A DNA stretch of 64,000 nt from Streptomyces maremycinicus. GTDB taxonomy: Bacteria; Actinomycetota; Actinomycetes; Streptomycetales; Streptomycetaceae. Location: positions 124,001 to 188,000 of the forward strand of contig NZ_BBYG01000018.1 in NCBI RefSeq assembly GCF_001184025.1. The letters run 5' to 3'. A program made the position numbers and the translations under genes. This document shows, piece by piece, positions 25,271 through 34,590 of the stretch; position 1 is the stretch's first letter, and the number at the start of each line of letters is the position of its first letter. The notes under the pieces are model-generated. The model ran no database searches and was not told the origin of the DNA. It saw only the letters and a program-made list of their open reading frames with translations.

Positions 25271-26071
25271 TTGGGATCGGCGCGGTTGTACGCGGCCGTC
25301 GCGGCGGGGGGTTTCAGAAGGTACGCGACGTATCGGGTGGCCACGGCCGCGGGGGTGTTCACCAACACCGTTTTCGGCCTGATCCTCGTCTACACATATC
25401 TGGCGTTGTGGGACGAGCGGCCGCACCTGGGGGGCTATGACCAGGCGCAGGCGGTCACCTATGTGTGGCTGGGACAGGCGCTGTTCGCGACGCTGGCGAT
25501 CCAGGGCGGCGGTTTCGAGACCGAGTTGATGGAGCGGATCCGCACGGGGGAGGTGGCCGTCGACCTCTATCGGCCGGCGGATCTCCAGGCGTGGTGGCTG
25601 GCGAGCGATCTGGGGCGGGCGTTGTTCCAGCTGCTGGGCCGCGGGGTGCTGCCGTTCGTCTTCGGGGCGGTGTTCTTTCCCACGGCGCTGCCGCTCGATC
25701 CGGTGACCTGGCTGGCCTTCGGGGTGACCATCGCGCTGGCGATGGTGGTCAGTTTCGGGATCCGGTTCCTGGTGGCGCTGAGCGGGTTCTGGCTGATGGA
25801 CGGCACGGGCGCGGTGCAGGTGCTGATGGTCACGGGGATGTTCTTCTCGGGGATGGCGCTGCCGCTCAACGCGTTTCCCCGGCCGCTCGGTGACATCGTG
25901 ACGCTGCTGCCGTGGTCGGCGCTGCTCCAGATGCCCGCCGACGTGCTGATGGGGCGGACGGATCCGCTGCCGGCGTTCGCCTTCCAGGCGGGCTGGGCGG
26001 TGGTGCTGCTGGCGGTGGGGCGGCTGGTGCAGGGAGCGGCGACGCGGCGGGTGGTGGTGCAGGGTGGGTGA
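25271..26071 (+). CDS. ABC-2 type transporter permease (first)
   Basis: A six-TM exporter permease, 266 aa. The start is TTG 25271, supported by GAGGAGG (25255-25261) 9 bp upstream. It reads 'FRRYATYRVATAAGVFTNTVFGLILVYTYLAL' and 'ELMERIRTGEVAVDLYRPADLQAWWLASDLGRALFQLLGRG', the latter a conserved cytoplasmic loop of this permease family. 'VTGMFFSGMALPLNAFPRPL' is the ABC-2 signature region. It overlaps the next permease by 8 bp, so the two are translationally coupled and likely form a heterodimer with the ATPase downstream. Confidence 0.9.
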   Translation: MGSARLYAAVAAGGFRRYATYRVATAAGVFTNTVFGLILVYTYLALWDERPHLGGYDQAQAVTYVWLGQALFATLAIQGGGFETELMERIRTGEVAVDLYRPADLQAWWLASDLGRALFQLLGRGVLPFVFGAVFFPTALPLDPVTWLAFGVTIALAMVVSFGIRFLVALSGFWLMDGTGAVQVLMVTGMFFSGMALPLNAFPRPLGDIVTLLPWSALLQMPADVLMGRTDPLPAFAFQAGWAVVLLAVGRLVQGAATRRVVVQGG

Positions 26072-26885
26072 GGCCGGCCGGCTGGTGGAGGGACTGCGGG
26101 CCTATCGGCTGATCGCGGGGATGTGGATCCGTTCGACGCTGGCCTACCGGGTGTCGTTCGCGCTGACCGTGGCGGGTGGTCTGATGGTGACGGGGCTGGA
26201 CTTTGTCGCGATCTTGCTGATGTTCTCGCAGGTGGACGTGCTCGGCGGGTACACGCTGCCGGAGGTCGCGTTCCTGTACGGGTTGTCGGCGACGTCGTTC
26301 GGGCTGGCGGACCTGGCGATCGGCTCGGCGGGCCGGCTGGGCTCGCGGGTGCGGGACGGCACGCTCGACACGCTGCTGGTGCGGCCCGCGCCGGTGCTGG
26401 CCCAGGTCGCCGCGGACCGGTTCGCGCTGCGCCGGGTCTCCCGGCTGATCCAGGGCGCGCTGGTGCTGGGCTACGCGTGCGCGGCGCTGGACGTCGCCTG
26501 GTCGCCGGTGAAGGTGGCGCTGGTGCCGGTGATGCTGGTGTGCGGCGGGGTGATCTTCTCGGCGGTGTTCGTGGCGGGCGCGGCGTTCCAGTTCGTGGCG
26601 CAGGACGCGTCGGAGGTGCAGGCCGCGTTCACGTACGGCGGGCAGACGCTGCTCCAGTACCCGCCGACGGTGTTCGGCAAGGAGCTGGTGCGCGGGGTGA
26701 CGTTCGTGCTGCCGCTGGCGTTCGTCAACTGGGTTCCGGCTGCCCATGTGCTGGGCCGGCCGTACCCCTTGGGGCTGCCGCAGTGGGCGGCTTCCGCGCC
26801 GCCGCTGGTGGCGGTGGCGTGCTGTGCGGTGGCGGGGCTGGCGTGGCGGGCGGGGTTGCGGACGTATCGGAGTACGGGGAGCTGA
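26064..26885 (+). CDS. ABC-2 type transporter permease (second)
   Basis: A six-TM partner permease, 273 aa, from the GTG at 26064 inside the end of the first permease. Matching features are 'YRVSFALTVAGGLMVTGLDFVAILLMF', the cytoplasmic loop 'GSRVRDGTLDTLLVRPAPVLAQVAADRFALRR', and 'GKELVRGVTFVLPLAFVNWVPAAHVLG' near the end. The operon of two unlike permeases plus an ATPase is an export system; I cannot tell the substrate. Confidence 0.9.
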   Translation: MGEAGRLVEGLRAYRLIAGMWIRSTLAYRVSFALTVAGGLMVTGLDFVAILLMFSQVDVLGGYTLPEVAFLYGLSATSFGLADLAIGSAGRLGSRVRDGTLDTLLVRPAPVLAQVAADRFALRRVSRLIQGALVLGYACAALDVAWSPVKVALVPVMLVCGGVIFSAVFVAGAAFQFVAQDASEVQAAFTYGGQTLLQYPPTVFGKELVRGVTFVLPLAFVNWVPAAHVLGRPYPLGLPQWAASAPPLVAVACCAVAGLAWRAGLRTYRSTGS

Positions 26886-26947
26886 GGGCGACGGTGTCGA
26901 AGGGTGTGACCGTGTCGGAGGGTGTGACCGTGTCGGAGGGGGTGCCG

Positions 26948-27994
26948 GTGCCGGAGAGCGCGTTCATCGAGGTGGACCGGGTCGAGAAGGTCTTCGACGT
27001 GCGCAGGAGGACCGGGTTCCTGCGGCGGGAGCTGCGACGGGTGCGGGCGGTGGACGCGATCTCCTTCACCGTGGCGCGCGGTGAGATGGTCGGCTACATC
27101 GGGCCGAACGGTGCCGGGAAGTCGACGACGATCAAGATGCTGACGGGGATCCTCACACCGAGCGGGGGCCGGCTGCGGGTCGCGGGGATCGATCCCTCGC
27201 GTGAGCGGTCGCGGCTCGCGCACCGCATAGGGGTGGTGTTCGGGCAGCGTACGACGCTGTGGTGGGACCTTCCGCTGATCGACTCCTACCGGCTGATGCA
27301 CCGCATGTACCGCATCCCGGACGGCCGTTACCGGGAGAACCTCGACCGGCTGGTCGAACTCCTCGACCTGTCCGCCCTGTTGGACGTGCCGGTGCGCCAG
27401 CTGTCGCTCGGCCAGCGGATGCGCGGGGACGTCGCGGCGGCCCTGCTGCACGATCCCGAGGTGCTGTACCTGGACGAGCCGACGATCGGTCTGGACGTGG
27501 TCTCCAAGGCGCGGGTGCGGGAGTTCCTGCGCGAGCTGAACTCCGAGCGCGGTACGACGGTCCTGCTCACCACGCACGACCTGCAGGACATCGAGCAGCT
27601 CTGCTCCCGGGTAATGGTCATCGACCACGGCCGGTTGGTCTACGACGGCGCGCTCGCCGGGCTGCACGAGGCGGGGGAGAGCGAGCGGACGCTGGTGGTG
27701 GACCTCGCGCGGGAGCTGCCGCCGGTCGATGTGGGGGAGGCGGCGCGGGTGGTGAGGGTGGAGGGGCCGAGGCAGTGGCTGGCGTTCCCGGCGTCGGCGT
27801 CGGCCGCTCCGCTCGTGGCCCGGATCGCCGCGGAGTACCCGCTGGTGGACCTGTCGGTGCGGGAGCCGGACATCGAGGCCGTGATCGCGAGGATGCTCAG
27901 TACGACGACGGACGCCCCGAATTCGCCGCCGGAGCGGGAGACGGACCGGGAGGCGGACCGGGAGACCGTAGTGCCGGGGCCCGGGAACTCGTAG
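26948..27994 (+). CDS. ABC transporter ATP-binding protein
   Basis: The ATPase of the exporter, about 348 aa. Walker A is 'GPNGAGKST', the signature is the less common 'LSLGQRMR', and Walker B is 'VLYLDEP', with the switch His in 'LLTTHD'. After the core come about 80 residues with a small C-terminal domain and a charged tail (ERETDREADRE). The chosen start is GTG 26948, with GGAGGGG 6 bp upstream. Several other GTGs from 26894 on are in frame inside an 18-bp repeat that copies both the ribosome site and the start codon. Confidence 0.92.
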   Translation: MPESAFIEVDRVEKVFDVRRRTGFLRRELRRVRAVDAISFTVARGEMVGYIGPNGAGKSTTIKMLTGILTPSGGRLRVAGIDPSRERSRLAHRIGVVFGQRTTLWWDLPLIDSYRLMHRMYRIPDGRYRENLDRLVELLDLSALLDVPVRQLSLGQRMRGDVAAALLHDPEVLYLDEPTIGLDVVSKARVREFLRELNSERGTTVLLTTHDLQDIEQLCSRVMVIDHGRLVYDGALAGLHEAGESERTLVVDLARELPPVDVGEAARVVRVEGPRQWLAFPASASAAPLVARIAAEYPLVDLSVREPDIEAVIARMLSTTTDAPNSPPERETDREADRETVVPGPGNS

Positions 27995-28003
27995 GCTGCT
28001 GAT

Positions 28004-28822
28004 ATGACCGACGACGCAGCCCCGGGCCTGCCGGATCTCCGTGCCTCCGACGCCGATCGTGAGCGGGTCGCCGAGGTCCTGCGGGACGCCCTCGCGGAGG
28101 GCCGGCTCGACATGACGGAGTTCGAGGAGCGGCTGGAGGAGACGTACAAGGCGCGCACCTACGGGGAGTTGGCGCCGATCACCCGGGACCTGCCGGTCGC
28201 CGGGGTCACGCCCCCACTGGTGTCGCTGCACAAGGAGCCGCTGGAGGAGGGCGGTTGGGCGGGGCGGATCGTGGGCGGCGAGGGTTCGTCGACCTGGGCG
28301 GTGGCCGTGATGTCCGGCTTCCAGCGCAAGGGCCGCTGGACGGTTCCCCGGCGGTTCACCTGCTTCGCCTTCTGGGGCGGCGGGGAGATCGACCTGCGGG
28401 AGGCGAACTTCGCCGCCGGTGAGGTCGAGATCAACTGTTTCGCGATCATGGGCGGGATGCAGATCACGGTGCCGCCGGGGGTCGAGGTCGTGGTCCGCGG
28501 GATCGGCGTGATGGGCGGCTTCGACCAGCGGGAGACCGGCGTTCCCGGTGAGCCGGGCGCGCCGCGGGTGGTCGTCGGCGGGTTCGCCTTCTGGGGCGGG
28601 GTGGGCGTCGAGCGCAAGAAGACGCGGGCCGCCCGGCGGCAGGAGAAGCTGGACCGCAGGGCGGCGAAGCGTGAGCTGCGTTCCTCGTCCCGGGACGAGG
28701 AGGGGGAGGCGCACCGCCGGATCCTGGAGGGCCACAAGGACCTCCTGCGCGGGCACGGGCCGGGCCACGGCCGCGGGGCGGCCTCTCGCGAGGAGCGGCG
28801 GGAGCGCCGTCACGAGGACTGA
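28004..28822 (+). CDS. DUF1707 protein with LiaF-like C-terminal domain
   Basis: 272 aa, 9 bp after the ABC ATPase, so probably the last gene of that operon. The DUF1707 domain is at the N-terminus: 'LRASDADRERVAEVLRDALAEGRLDMTEFEERLEETYKARTYGEL'. The middle repeats a beta motif, 'CFAFWGGGEIDLREANF', 'CFAIMGGMQITVPPGVEVVV' and 'GFAFWGGVGVE', as in LiaF-like cell-envelope stress proteins. The last 70 residues are very basic and helical. A role in envelope stress is family-based inference. No membrane segment is visible. Confidence 0.85.
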   Translation: MTDDAAPGLPDLRASDADRERVAEVLRDALAEGRLDMTEFEERLEETYKARTYGELAPITRDLPVAGVTPPLVSLHKEPLEEGGWAGRIVGGEGSSTWAVAVMSGFQRKGRWTVPRRFTCFAFWGGGEIDLREANFAAGEVEINCFAIMGGMQITVPPGVEVVVRGIGVMGGFDQRETGVPGEPGAPRVVVGGFAFWGGVGVERKKTRAARRQEKLDRRAAKRELRSSSRDEEGEAHRRILEGHKDLLRGHGPGHGRGAASREERRERRHED

Positions 28823-28902
28823 GCCGCCGTTCCCGCGAGGAGCGGCGGGAGCACTGCCTTGAGGGGCGGCGGGAGCACTGCCGTGAGGGCCGGCCGCGTC
28901 CG

Positions 28903-30234
28903 TCACAGCCGGGCGGGCGCCGCCCCCGCCAGCTCCGCGAGGTCGACGGTCTCCGCCATCTTGCGGTAGCCCCGGTCGCTGGGGTGCAGATGGTCGCCCG
29001 AGTCGTACTCCGGGCGCAGGCCGCGCGGGTCGTAGGGGTCGCGCAGCGCCCGGTCGAGGTCGACGACCGCGTCGAACACGCCGTCCGCCCGGACGGCCCG
29101 GTTGATCCGCTGCCGTACGCCCTCGCGGCCGTCGCTCCAGCCGCGGTGGCCGCGGAACGGGGTGAGGGTGGTGCCGACGACCGTGATGCCGTGGGCGTGC
29201 GCCCGGGAGACAAGGGTGCGCAGGCCGTTCACGATCTCCTGCGGGTCGGCGAGCCCGGGGTCGCGCAGGATGTCGTTGACACCGAGGTCGATGACGACGG
29301 CCTTGACGTTCGGACGGCCGAGGACGTCCCGCTCGAAGCGGTTGACGGCCGAGGCGCCGCGGTGGGAGTCGTCGGTGAGGACCCGGTTGCCGCTGATGCC
29401 CTCGTTGACGACGCCGTAGCGGGGAGCGCCCCCGTCGGCGGCGGCGCTCGCCCGCAGCCGGTCGGCGAGGACGTCGGGCCAGCGGCGGTTCGCGCCCGCG
29501 GTGGAGGTGACGCCGTCGGTGATGGAGTCGCCGAGCGCGACGACGGTGCCGTCCGCCTCGTTGCTGAGCACGTCGAGGGCGGTCAGGTAGCGCCAGTGGT
29601 CACCGGCCGCGGTGAACGGGGCGCCGGAGAGGTCCTCGGTGGACTCGCCGTCGGCGACGTAGTTGGTCTGCCGGGCGTGCGGGTGGTAGGTGACCGGCCC
29701 GGCGGAGGTGGGGGAGTAGGTGCTGACCAGGACGTCGGAGTCGGCCGGTACGGCGACGGTCACGGCGTCGCTGACCGTCTGCTCGCCGGCCGGGACGACG
29801 ACCGTGGTGGCGCCGCCGAAGGTGAGCCGGCGCAGCGTCCCGGGGACCGCGGCCGCGCTCCCGTCGCCGGCCGCGACGGCGAGGGTGGCGTGTGTCACGG
29901 TGAGCGGGCCGGTGCCGTGGAGATTGGACAGCGTGACGCGGGCACTCGTCCCGCCGACGCTGGTGTGCACGACGTTGCGGACCGTGCGGCCCGCCATGCC
30001 GTCGGCCTCGGTGCCCGGTTCACCGCTGACCGGGGAGGCCGCCCAGGTACCGACCCAGACGCCCGTCGAGACGGGGGCGGCGCTGCCGGGGCCGGGGCCC
30101 GCGGCACGGGTGGTCGCGCGGGCGTCGAGCCCGGGACCGTGGTCGGAGGCGACACAGACGTATATGACGGTGGACAGGCCCACGACCAGGGCGATGATCG
30201 CCGACAGGAGGGCATAACCGTGTCGCCTGGTCAT
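28903..30234 (-). CDS. Secreted SGNH/GDSL hydrolase
   Basis: An esterase or lipase-type hydrolase, 443 aa. An N-terminal hydrophobic segment (about 8-28, ALLSAIIALVVGLSTVIYVCVA) serves as signal or anchor. A beta-rich domain follows, then the SGNH core: block I 'VVALGDSITDGV' with the nucleophile Ser, block II 'NEGISGNRVL', block III 'DLGVNDILRD' and block V 'DHLHPSDRG' with Asp and His. ATG 30234 has GAGGAG 9 bp upstream; the longer frame starts further up without support. It could deacetylate polysaccharide or cleave lipid esters. Confidence 0.9.
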   Translation of the reverse strand: MTRRHGYALLSAIIALVVGLSTVIYVCVASDHGPGLDARATTRAAGPGPGSAAPVSTGVWVGTWAASPVSGEPGTEADGMAGRTVRNVVHTSVGGTSARVTLSNLHGTGPLTVTHATLAVAAGDGSAAAVPGTLRRLTFGGATTVVVPAGEQTVSDAVTVAVPADSDVLVSTYSPTSAGPVTYHPHARQTNYVADGESTEDLSGAPFTAAGDHWRYLTALDVLSNEADGTVVALGDSITDGVTSTAGANRRWPDVLADRLRASAAADGGAPRYGVVNEGISGNRVLTDDSHRGASAVNRFERDVLGRPNVKAVVIDLGVNDILRDPGLADPQEIVNGLRTLVSRAHAHGITVVGTTLTPFRGHRGWSDGREGVRQRINRAVRADGVFDAVVDLDRALRDPYDPRGLRPEYDSGDHLHPSDRGYRKMAETVDLAELAGAAPARL

Positions 30235-30536
30235 GCGGGGGTTCTCCTCGGTGAGGGGAGCGGTGCGGCTCCGGGTCATGCGGTGATGCGTGCGGTGCGG
30301 CGCTGCGCGCGTGCGGTGACGCGCTCATGCAGTGCGCTCACGCGTCGCGCCCATGCATCGTGCTCATGCGGTCATGCACGCGGTCGTGGGTTCACGCAGG
30401 AGTTCACCGTTGAGCTCCCCACCTGAGAGACGCCGGGAACTCTTGTTCCGTTCCAGGAGTCGGTCAAGCAGGGACAATATCTGCGTGCGGGACACGGGTG
30501 GCACGGGACGTCGACCGGAACGGATGGCCGGAACGG
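30235..30536. promoter_or_regulatory. Intergenic region with simple-sequence character
   Basis: This gap of about 300 bp between the divergent SGNH and DUF445 genes is dominated by short TGCGG, TCATGC and GCGTGC words (30260-30400), with an AT-richer patch at 30430-30480 containing GGAAC-TCTT-GTTCC. It probably holds the promoters of both genes; no gene is seen. Confidence 0.4.
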
Positions 30537-31859
30537 ATGGAACGGATGGATCGTACGGAAGCGGAGCGGCCGGCCGGCATCAAGGCGGCGCGCACGATGA
30601 CCGTCTTCAGCGCCGCCGACGAGGAGAAGCGGCGCGGGGTGCGCCGGATGAAGCTGACCGCGGCCGGGCTGCTGCTGTTCGTGGCCGTGGTGTACGTCCT
30701 CGCCGAGTGGGCCTCCCACCGGGGCGCGGGCCCCTGGGCGGGCTATGTGGCGGCCGCCGCGGAGGCGGGCATGGTCGGTGCGCTCGCCGACTGGTTCGCG
30801 GTCACGGCACTGTTCCGCCATCCGCTGGGCCTGCCCATTCCGCACACCGCGATCATCCCGAACAAGAAGGACCAACTGGGCGTCTCGCTGGGTGAGTTCG
30901 TCGGGGAGAACTTCCTCTCCGAGGACGTCGTGCGGCAGCGGCTGCGCGCGGTGGGCATCGGCACCCGGCTGGGCGCCTGGCTGGCCGAGCCGGAGCACGC
31001 CGACCGGGTGACGGCCGAGCTGGCGACGGCGCTGCGGGGCGCCCTCACGGTGCTGCGCGACTCGGACGTGCAGGCGGTGGTGGGCGAGGCGATCACGCGG
31101 CGCGCGGACGCGCAGGAGATCGCGCCGGGCATAGGGAAGATGCTGGAGAGGGTCGTCGCGGACGGCGGTCACCGGCGGGCCGTGGACCTCGTGGTCGCCC
31201 GCGCGTACGACTGGCTGGTGCTGCACGGCGACTCGGTGATGGGCGCCGTGGAGGGCGGGGCGCCCGGCTGGACCCCCCGGTTCGTGGACAAGCGGATCGG
31301 TGAACGCGTCTACAAGGAGCTGTTGCGGTTCTGCGGGGAGATGCGCGACATGCCGTCCCACCCGGCCCGGGGCGCCCTCGACCGGTTCCTCACCGACTTC
31401 GGATCCGACCTCCAGTCCGACACGGACACCCGGGCGCGGGTGGAGCGGCTCAAGGGCGAGGTGCTGGGCCGGGGCGAGGTCCAGGACCTGATCGCGTCCG
31501 CCTGGACCGCCGTCCGCTCCATGATCGTCGCGGCGGCGGAGGACGAGCGCAGTGAGCTGCGGCTGCGGGTGCGGGCCTCGCTGCTGTCCCTCGGGACGCG
31601 GATGGCCACCGAGCGCAAGGTCCAGGAGAAGGTGGACGGCTGGGTCGAGGGCGCGGCGGTGCACGTCGTGACGACGTACCGGAAGGAGATCACCTCCCTG
31701 ATCACCGACACGGTCGCGGGCTGGGACGCGGAGCACACGACCCGCAAGATCGAGGCCAACATCGGCCGCGACCTCCAGTTCATCCGGATCAACGGCACGG
31801 TGGTGGGCTCGCTGGCCGGCCTGCTGATCTACACGGTGGCCCGCGCGCTCGGGGCGTGA
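30537..31859 (+). CDS. DUF445 family membrane protein
   Basis: About 440 aa. Two N-terminal membrane segments, the second with the family hallmark 'AEAGMVGALADWFAVTALFRHPLGLPIPHTAIIPNKKDQLG'. A long helical soluble part, 'GEFVGENFLSEDVVRQRL' through 'IASAWTAVRSMI', ends in one C-terminal TM ('GSLAGLLIYTVARAL'). The function is unknown; the family is related to E. coli YjiN. The start is unsure among ATG 30537, ATG 30546 and GTG 30498, because three copies of GAACGGATGG surround it. It overlaps or abuts the next transcript, with MFS starting 87 bp on. Confidence 0.87.
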   Translation: MERMDRTEAERPAGIKAARTMTVFSAADEEKRRGVRRMKLTAAGLLLFVAVVYVLAEWASHRGAGPWAGYVAAAAEAGMVGALADWFAVTALFRHPLGLPIPHTAIIPNKKDQLGVSLGEFVGENFLSEDVVRQRLRAVGIGTRLGAWLAEPEHADRVTAELATALRGALTVLRDSDVQAVVGEAITRRADAQEIAPGIGKMLERVVADGGHRRAVDLVVARAYDWLVLHGDSVMGAVEGGAPGWTPRFVDKRIGERVYKELLRFCGEMRDMPSHPARGALDRFLTDFGSDLQSDTDTRARVERLKGEVLGRGEVQDLIASAWTAVRSMIVAAAEDERSELRLRVRASLLSLGTRMATERKVQEKVDGWVEGAAVHVVTTYRKEITSLITDTVAGWDAEHTTRKIEANIGRDLQFIRINGTVVGSLAGLLIYTVARALGA

Positions 31860-31945
31860 ATCGGCCGGCCGGTCGCGTGAACCGGCCGGTCGCGGGCACC
31901 CGATCCGCGTGCCGCCCGCTGGGGAGCGTGCCGAGGAGGGAGCCC

Positions 31946-33508
31946 ATGACCAGCGCCGAAGCCGCCGTGCCGACCGAGAGAGACCGTACGATCACCACCG
32001 ACATCCCCGCCCGTCTCGACCGGCTTCCCTGGTCGCGCTGGCACTGGACCATCGTCTTCGGACTGGGCACCGTGTGGATCCTGGACGGCCTGGAGGTCAC
32101 GGTCGTCGGGAACATCGCGAGCCGGCTGTCCGAGCCGGGAAGCGGCCTGCCCATCACCTCCGGGCAGGTCACCGGTATCGCGGCCGCGCTGTATGTGGCG
32201 GGCGCCTGTATCGGCGCCCTGTTCTGGGGCCGGCTGACCGACAAATGGGGCCGCAAGAAGCTGTTCATGATCACCCTCGCGGTGTATCTGGCGGCCACCG
32301 CCCTGACCGCGATCTCCTTCGACACCTGGTGGTTCCTGCTCTTCCGGTTCCTCACCGGCTTCGGTATCGGCGGTGAGTACGCGGCCATCAACTCCGCGAT
32401 CGACGAGCTGATCCCGGCGCAGTACCGGGGCCGCGTCGACCTGATCATCAACGGCAGCTTCTGGCTGGGCGCGGTCGCCGGTTCGCTGCTGTCGATCGTC
32501 GCCCTGAACACGGACATCTTCGCGGCGGACGTGGGCTGGCGGCTGACGTTCGCACTGGGCGCCGTCCTCGCCCTGGTGATCCTGCTCGTACGGCGGCACG
32601 TCCCGGAGAGCCCGCGCTGGCTGCTGATCCACGGCCGGGACCGGGAGGCCGAGGAGATCGTCGGCTCCATCGAACAGCAGATCGAGGAGGAGCGGGGGGA
32701 CCGGCTGCCCCGGGCCGAGGGCGAACTCACCATCCACCAGCGCCGCAGCGTCTCCTTCGTCGAGATCGCCCGCACGGTGTTCTCCTCCTACCGGCGCCGC
32801 GCGGTCCTCGGCTTCTCCCTGTTCATCGGGCAGGCCTTCCTCTACAACGCGATCACCTTCGGCTTCGGCGCGATCCTCACCAAGTTCTTCGACGTGCCGA
32901 GCGGCAACACCGGCTACTACTTCGCGGTCATCGCCATCGGCAACTTCTGCGGTCCGCTGCTGCTGGGCAAGCTGTTCGACACGGTCGGCCGACGGGTGAT
33001 GATCTCCTCGACCTACCTGCTGTCCGGTCTGCTCCTGTTCGGCACGGCCTGGCTGTTCGACCAGGGCTCGCTGAACGCGACGACGATGACGGCCTGCTGG
33101 TGCGCGGTGCTGTTCTTCGCGTCGGCGGGCGCGTCGAGCGCCTATCTGACGGTGTCCGAGGTCTTCCCTATGGAGACCCGCGCGATGTCCATCGCCTTCT
33201 TCTACGCCCTCGGCACCGCGGCCGGCGGCATCAGCGGCCCCCTGCTCTTCGCCGAACTCACCGACACGGGCAAGGTCGGCGACACGGTCCTCGCCTTCTG
33301 CATCGGCGCGGCCCTGATGTGCGCGGCGGGTCTGGTGGCGGTCTTCCTGGCGGTCAACGCCGAGCGACGCTCCCTGGAGGACATCGCCCAGCCACTGACC
33401 GCGAAGGCGGCGCCGGGGACGGGGTCGAAGTCTCGCGAGACGACGAAGCCGGGTGGTCCGACGCCCGGTGGTCCGACGCCGGGTGGGCCGCGGCAGGCCA
33501 CCGCCTGA
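31946..33508 (+). CDS. MFS transporter, metabolite:H+ symporter type
   Basis: A 12-TM major facilitator, 520 aa, from ATG 31946 with GAGGAGGGAG just upstream. Signature loops are 'WGRLTDKWGRKKLFMITLAVYL' (loop 2-3) and 'RFLTGFGIGGEYAAINSAIDELIPAQYRGRVD'. 'PESPRWLLIHGRDREAEEIV' before the central loop is typical of the sugar/organic-acid transporter branches. A low-complexity tail ends in three PGGPTP-like copies. The substrate is unknown. It may be co-transcribed with DUF445. Confidence 0.92.
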   Translation: MTSAEAAVPTERDRTITTDIPARLDRLPWSRWHWTIVFGLGTVWILDGLEVTVVGNIASRLSEPGSGLPITSGQVTGIAAALYVAGACIGALFWGRLTDKWGRKKLFMITLAVYLAATALTAISFDTWWFLLFRFLTGFGIGGEYAAINSAIDELIPAQYRGRVDLIINGSFWLGAVAGSLLSIVALNTDIFAADVGWRLTFALGAVLALVILLVRRHVPESPRWLLIHGRDREAEEIVGSIEQQIEEERGDRLPRAEGELTIHQRRSVSFVEIARTVFSSYRRRAVLGFSLFIGQAFLYNAITFGFGAILTKFFDVPSGNTGYYFAVIAIGNFCGPLLLGKLFDTVGRRVMISSTYLLSGLLLFGTAWLFDQGSLNATTMTACWCAVLFFASAGASSAYLTVSEVFPMETRAMSIAFFYALGTAAGGISGPLLFAELTDTGKVGDTVLAFCIGAALMCAAGLVAVFLAVNAERRSLEDIAQPLTAKAAPGTGSKSRETTKPGGPTPGGPTPGGPRQATA

Positions 33509-33978
33509 CGGTGTGCGGCGGCGCCGGACGCGGGTGAGTCCCGGCGCCGGACGCGGAGGGGTCCCGGCGCGGGGACCCCTCACTCGGCTGGGGGCACGGG
33601 CTCGGCTGCGGCTGCGGCTGCGGCTGCGGCCTCTGGCTCGGCCCCGGCTCGGCCCCGGCCTCTGGCTCGGCCCCGGCCCTGGGTTCGGTCTCGGCCCCGG
33701 CCTCTGGCTCGGCCCCGGCCCTGGGTTCGGTCTCGGCCCCGGCCTCTGGCTCGGCCCCGGCCCCGGCCCCGGCCCTGGGTTCGGCCCCGGCCCTGGGTTC
33801 GGTCTCGGCCCCTGGCTCGGCCCCGGCCTCTGGCTCGGCCCCGGCCTCTGGCTCGTGCCCCGGGCTCGGCCCCGGCCTCTGGCTCGGCTCCGCCCCCGGC
33901 TTCCCGCCCCCGCCGGCTCAGCAACAGCAGGCCGCCGGTCAGGGCGGTGAGGCCGGGTGGATAGGAAAACCTGACCGG
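33509..33978. repeat. Intergenic minisatellite, 42-bp unit
   Basis: The 470 bp after the MFS gene are almost entirely CGG/CTCGG simple sequence. A 42-bp unit (CGGCCCCGGCCTCTGGCTCG followed by GCCCCGGCCCTGGGTTCGGTCT) occurs about two and a half times at about 33655-33760, with shorter variants to 33900 and a GCGGCT run at 33605-33630. Both strands stay open for over 100 codons only because of the repeat, so no gene is called. Confidence 0.7.
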
Positions 33979-34590
33979 CTACGCGCCCGTCGTCGACCCC
34001 GGCCGGACGATCATCAGGATCGTCACGGTGGCCCACAGCAGGTTGAAGATCCCGGTGAACATGGCCAGCCGAACCGTCGCCTCTCTGGTGCCGGTGCCGG
34101 TGCCGGTGGTGGCGTCGGCGCTGGTGGTGGCGCCAGCGCTGGTGGAGGTGTCCGCGCCGGTGCTGGAGCCGGTCGCGGTGCCGGTCTCGGGGTCGGCGTT
34201 TCGGCTGGCCTCCGCCCCGGCGCCCGCGCTCTTGCCTGCCCCTGCCCCTGCCCCCGCGCCCTCGACGAGCACCTCCTGCCCGGGCAGCACGAGAACGAGC
34301 AGCACGCCCGCGGCCAGCACGGTCAGCACGATCGACGTGATCAGCCAGGGGTCACCCATGACCCCCATCGCGCCGGCCGTGGCGAACCCGAAGACGGGGA
34401 CGGCGAGGCCGACGGCCGCGTACACCTGGCAGATGCGGTGCAGCAGCCGCACGGTCTCCCCGGCGCGGGCGTCGTCGGGCGCGGCCAGGGCGCGGCGCGC
34501 GGCGGGCGGGAACATGCTGGCGGCGACGGTGACGGGCCCGATCGCGACGATCGCGGCGAGGACGTGCACGGCGAGAAGGAACTTGGTCAC
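33979..34590 (-). CDS. DUF2269-like membrane protein with low-complexity insert
   Basis: 203 aa, four membrane segments: 'FLLAVHVLAAIVAIGPVTVAASMF' at the start, then 'VYAAVGLAVPVFGFATAGAMGV', 'ITSIVLTVLAAGVLLVLVLP' and, last, 'AMFTGIFNLLWATVTILMIV'. Between TM3 and TM4 about 55 residues are a Gly/Ala/Thr/Ser/Asp-rich spacer (GAGAGAGKSAGAG, TGADTSTSAGATTSAD), probably an expanded disordered loop. The fold resembles DUF2269 integral membrane proteins, function unknown. After its TAG the same frame stays open for about 130 codons through the minisatellite. Confidence 0.78.
   Translation of the reverse strand: MTKFLLAVHVLAAIVAIGPVTVAASMFPPAARRALAAPDDARAGETVRLLHRICQVYAAVGLAVPVFGFATAGAMGVMGDPWLITSIVLTVLAAGVLLVLVLPGQEVLVEGAGAGAGAGKSAGAGAEASRNADPETGTATGSSTGADTSTSAGATTSADATTGTGTGTREATVRLAMFTGIFNLLWATVTILMIVRPGSTTGA

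Noticed and set aside
33453..33950. 165-codon frame through the minisatellite
   Set aside because: Open only because the 42-bp repeat lacks stops in several frames; no ribosome site.
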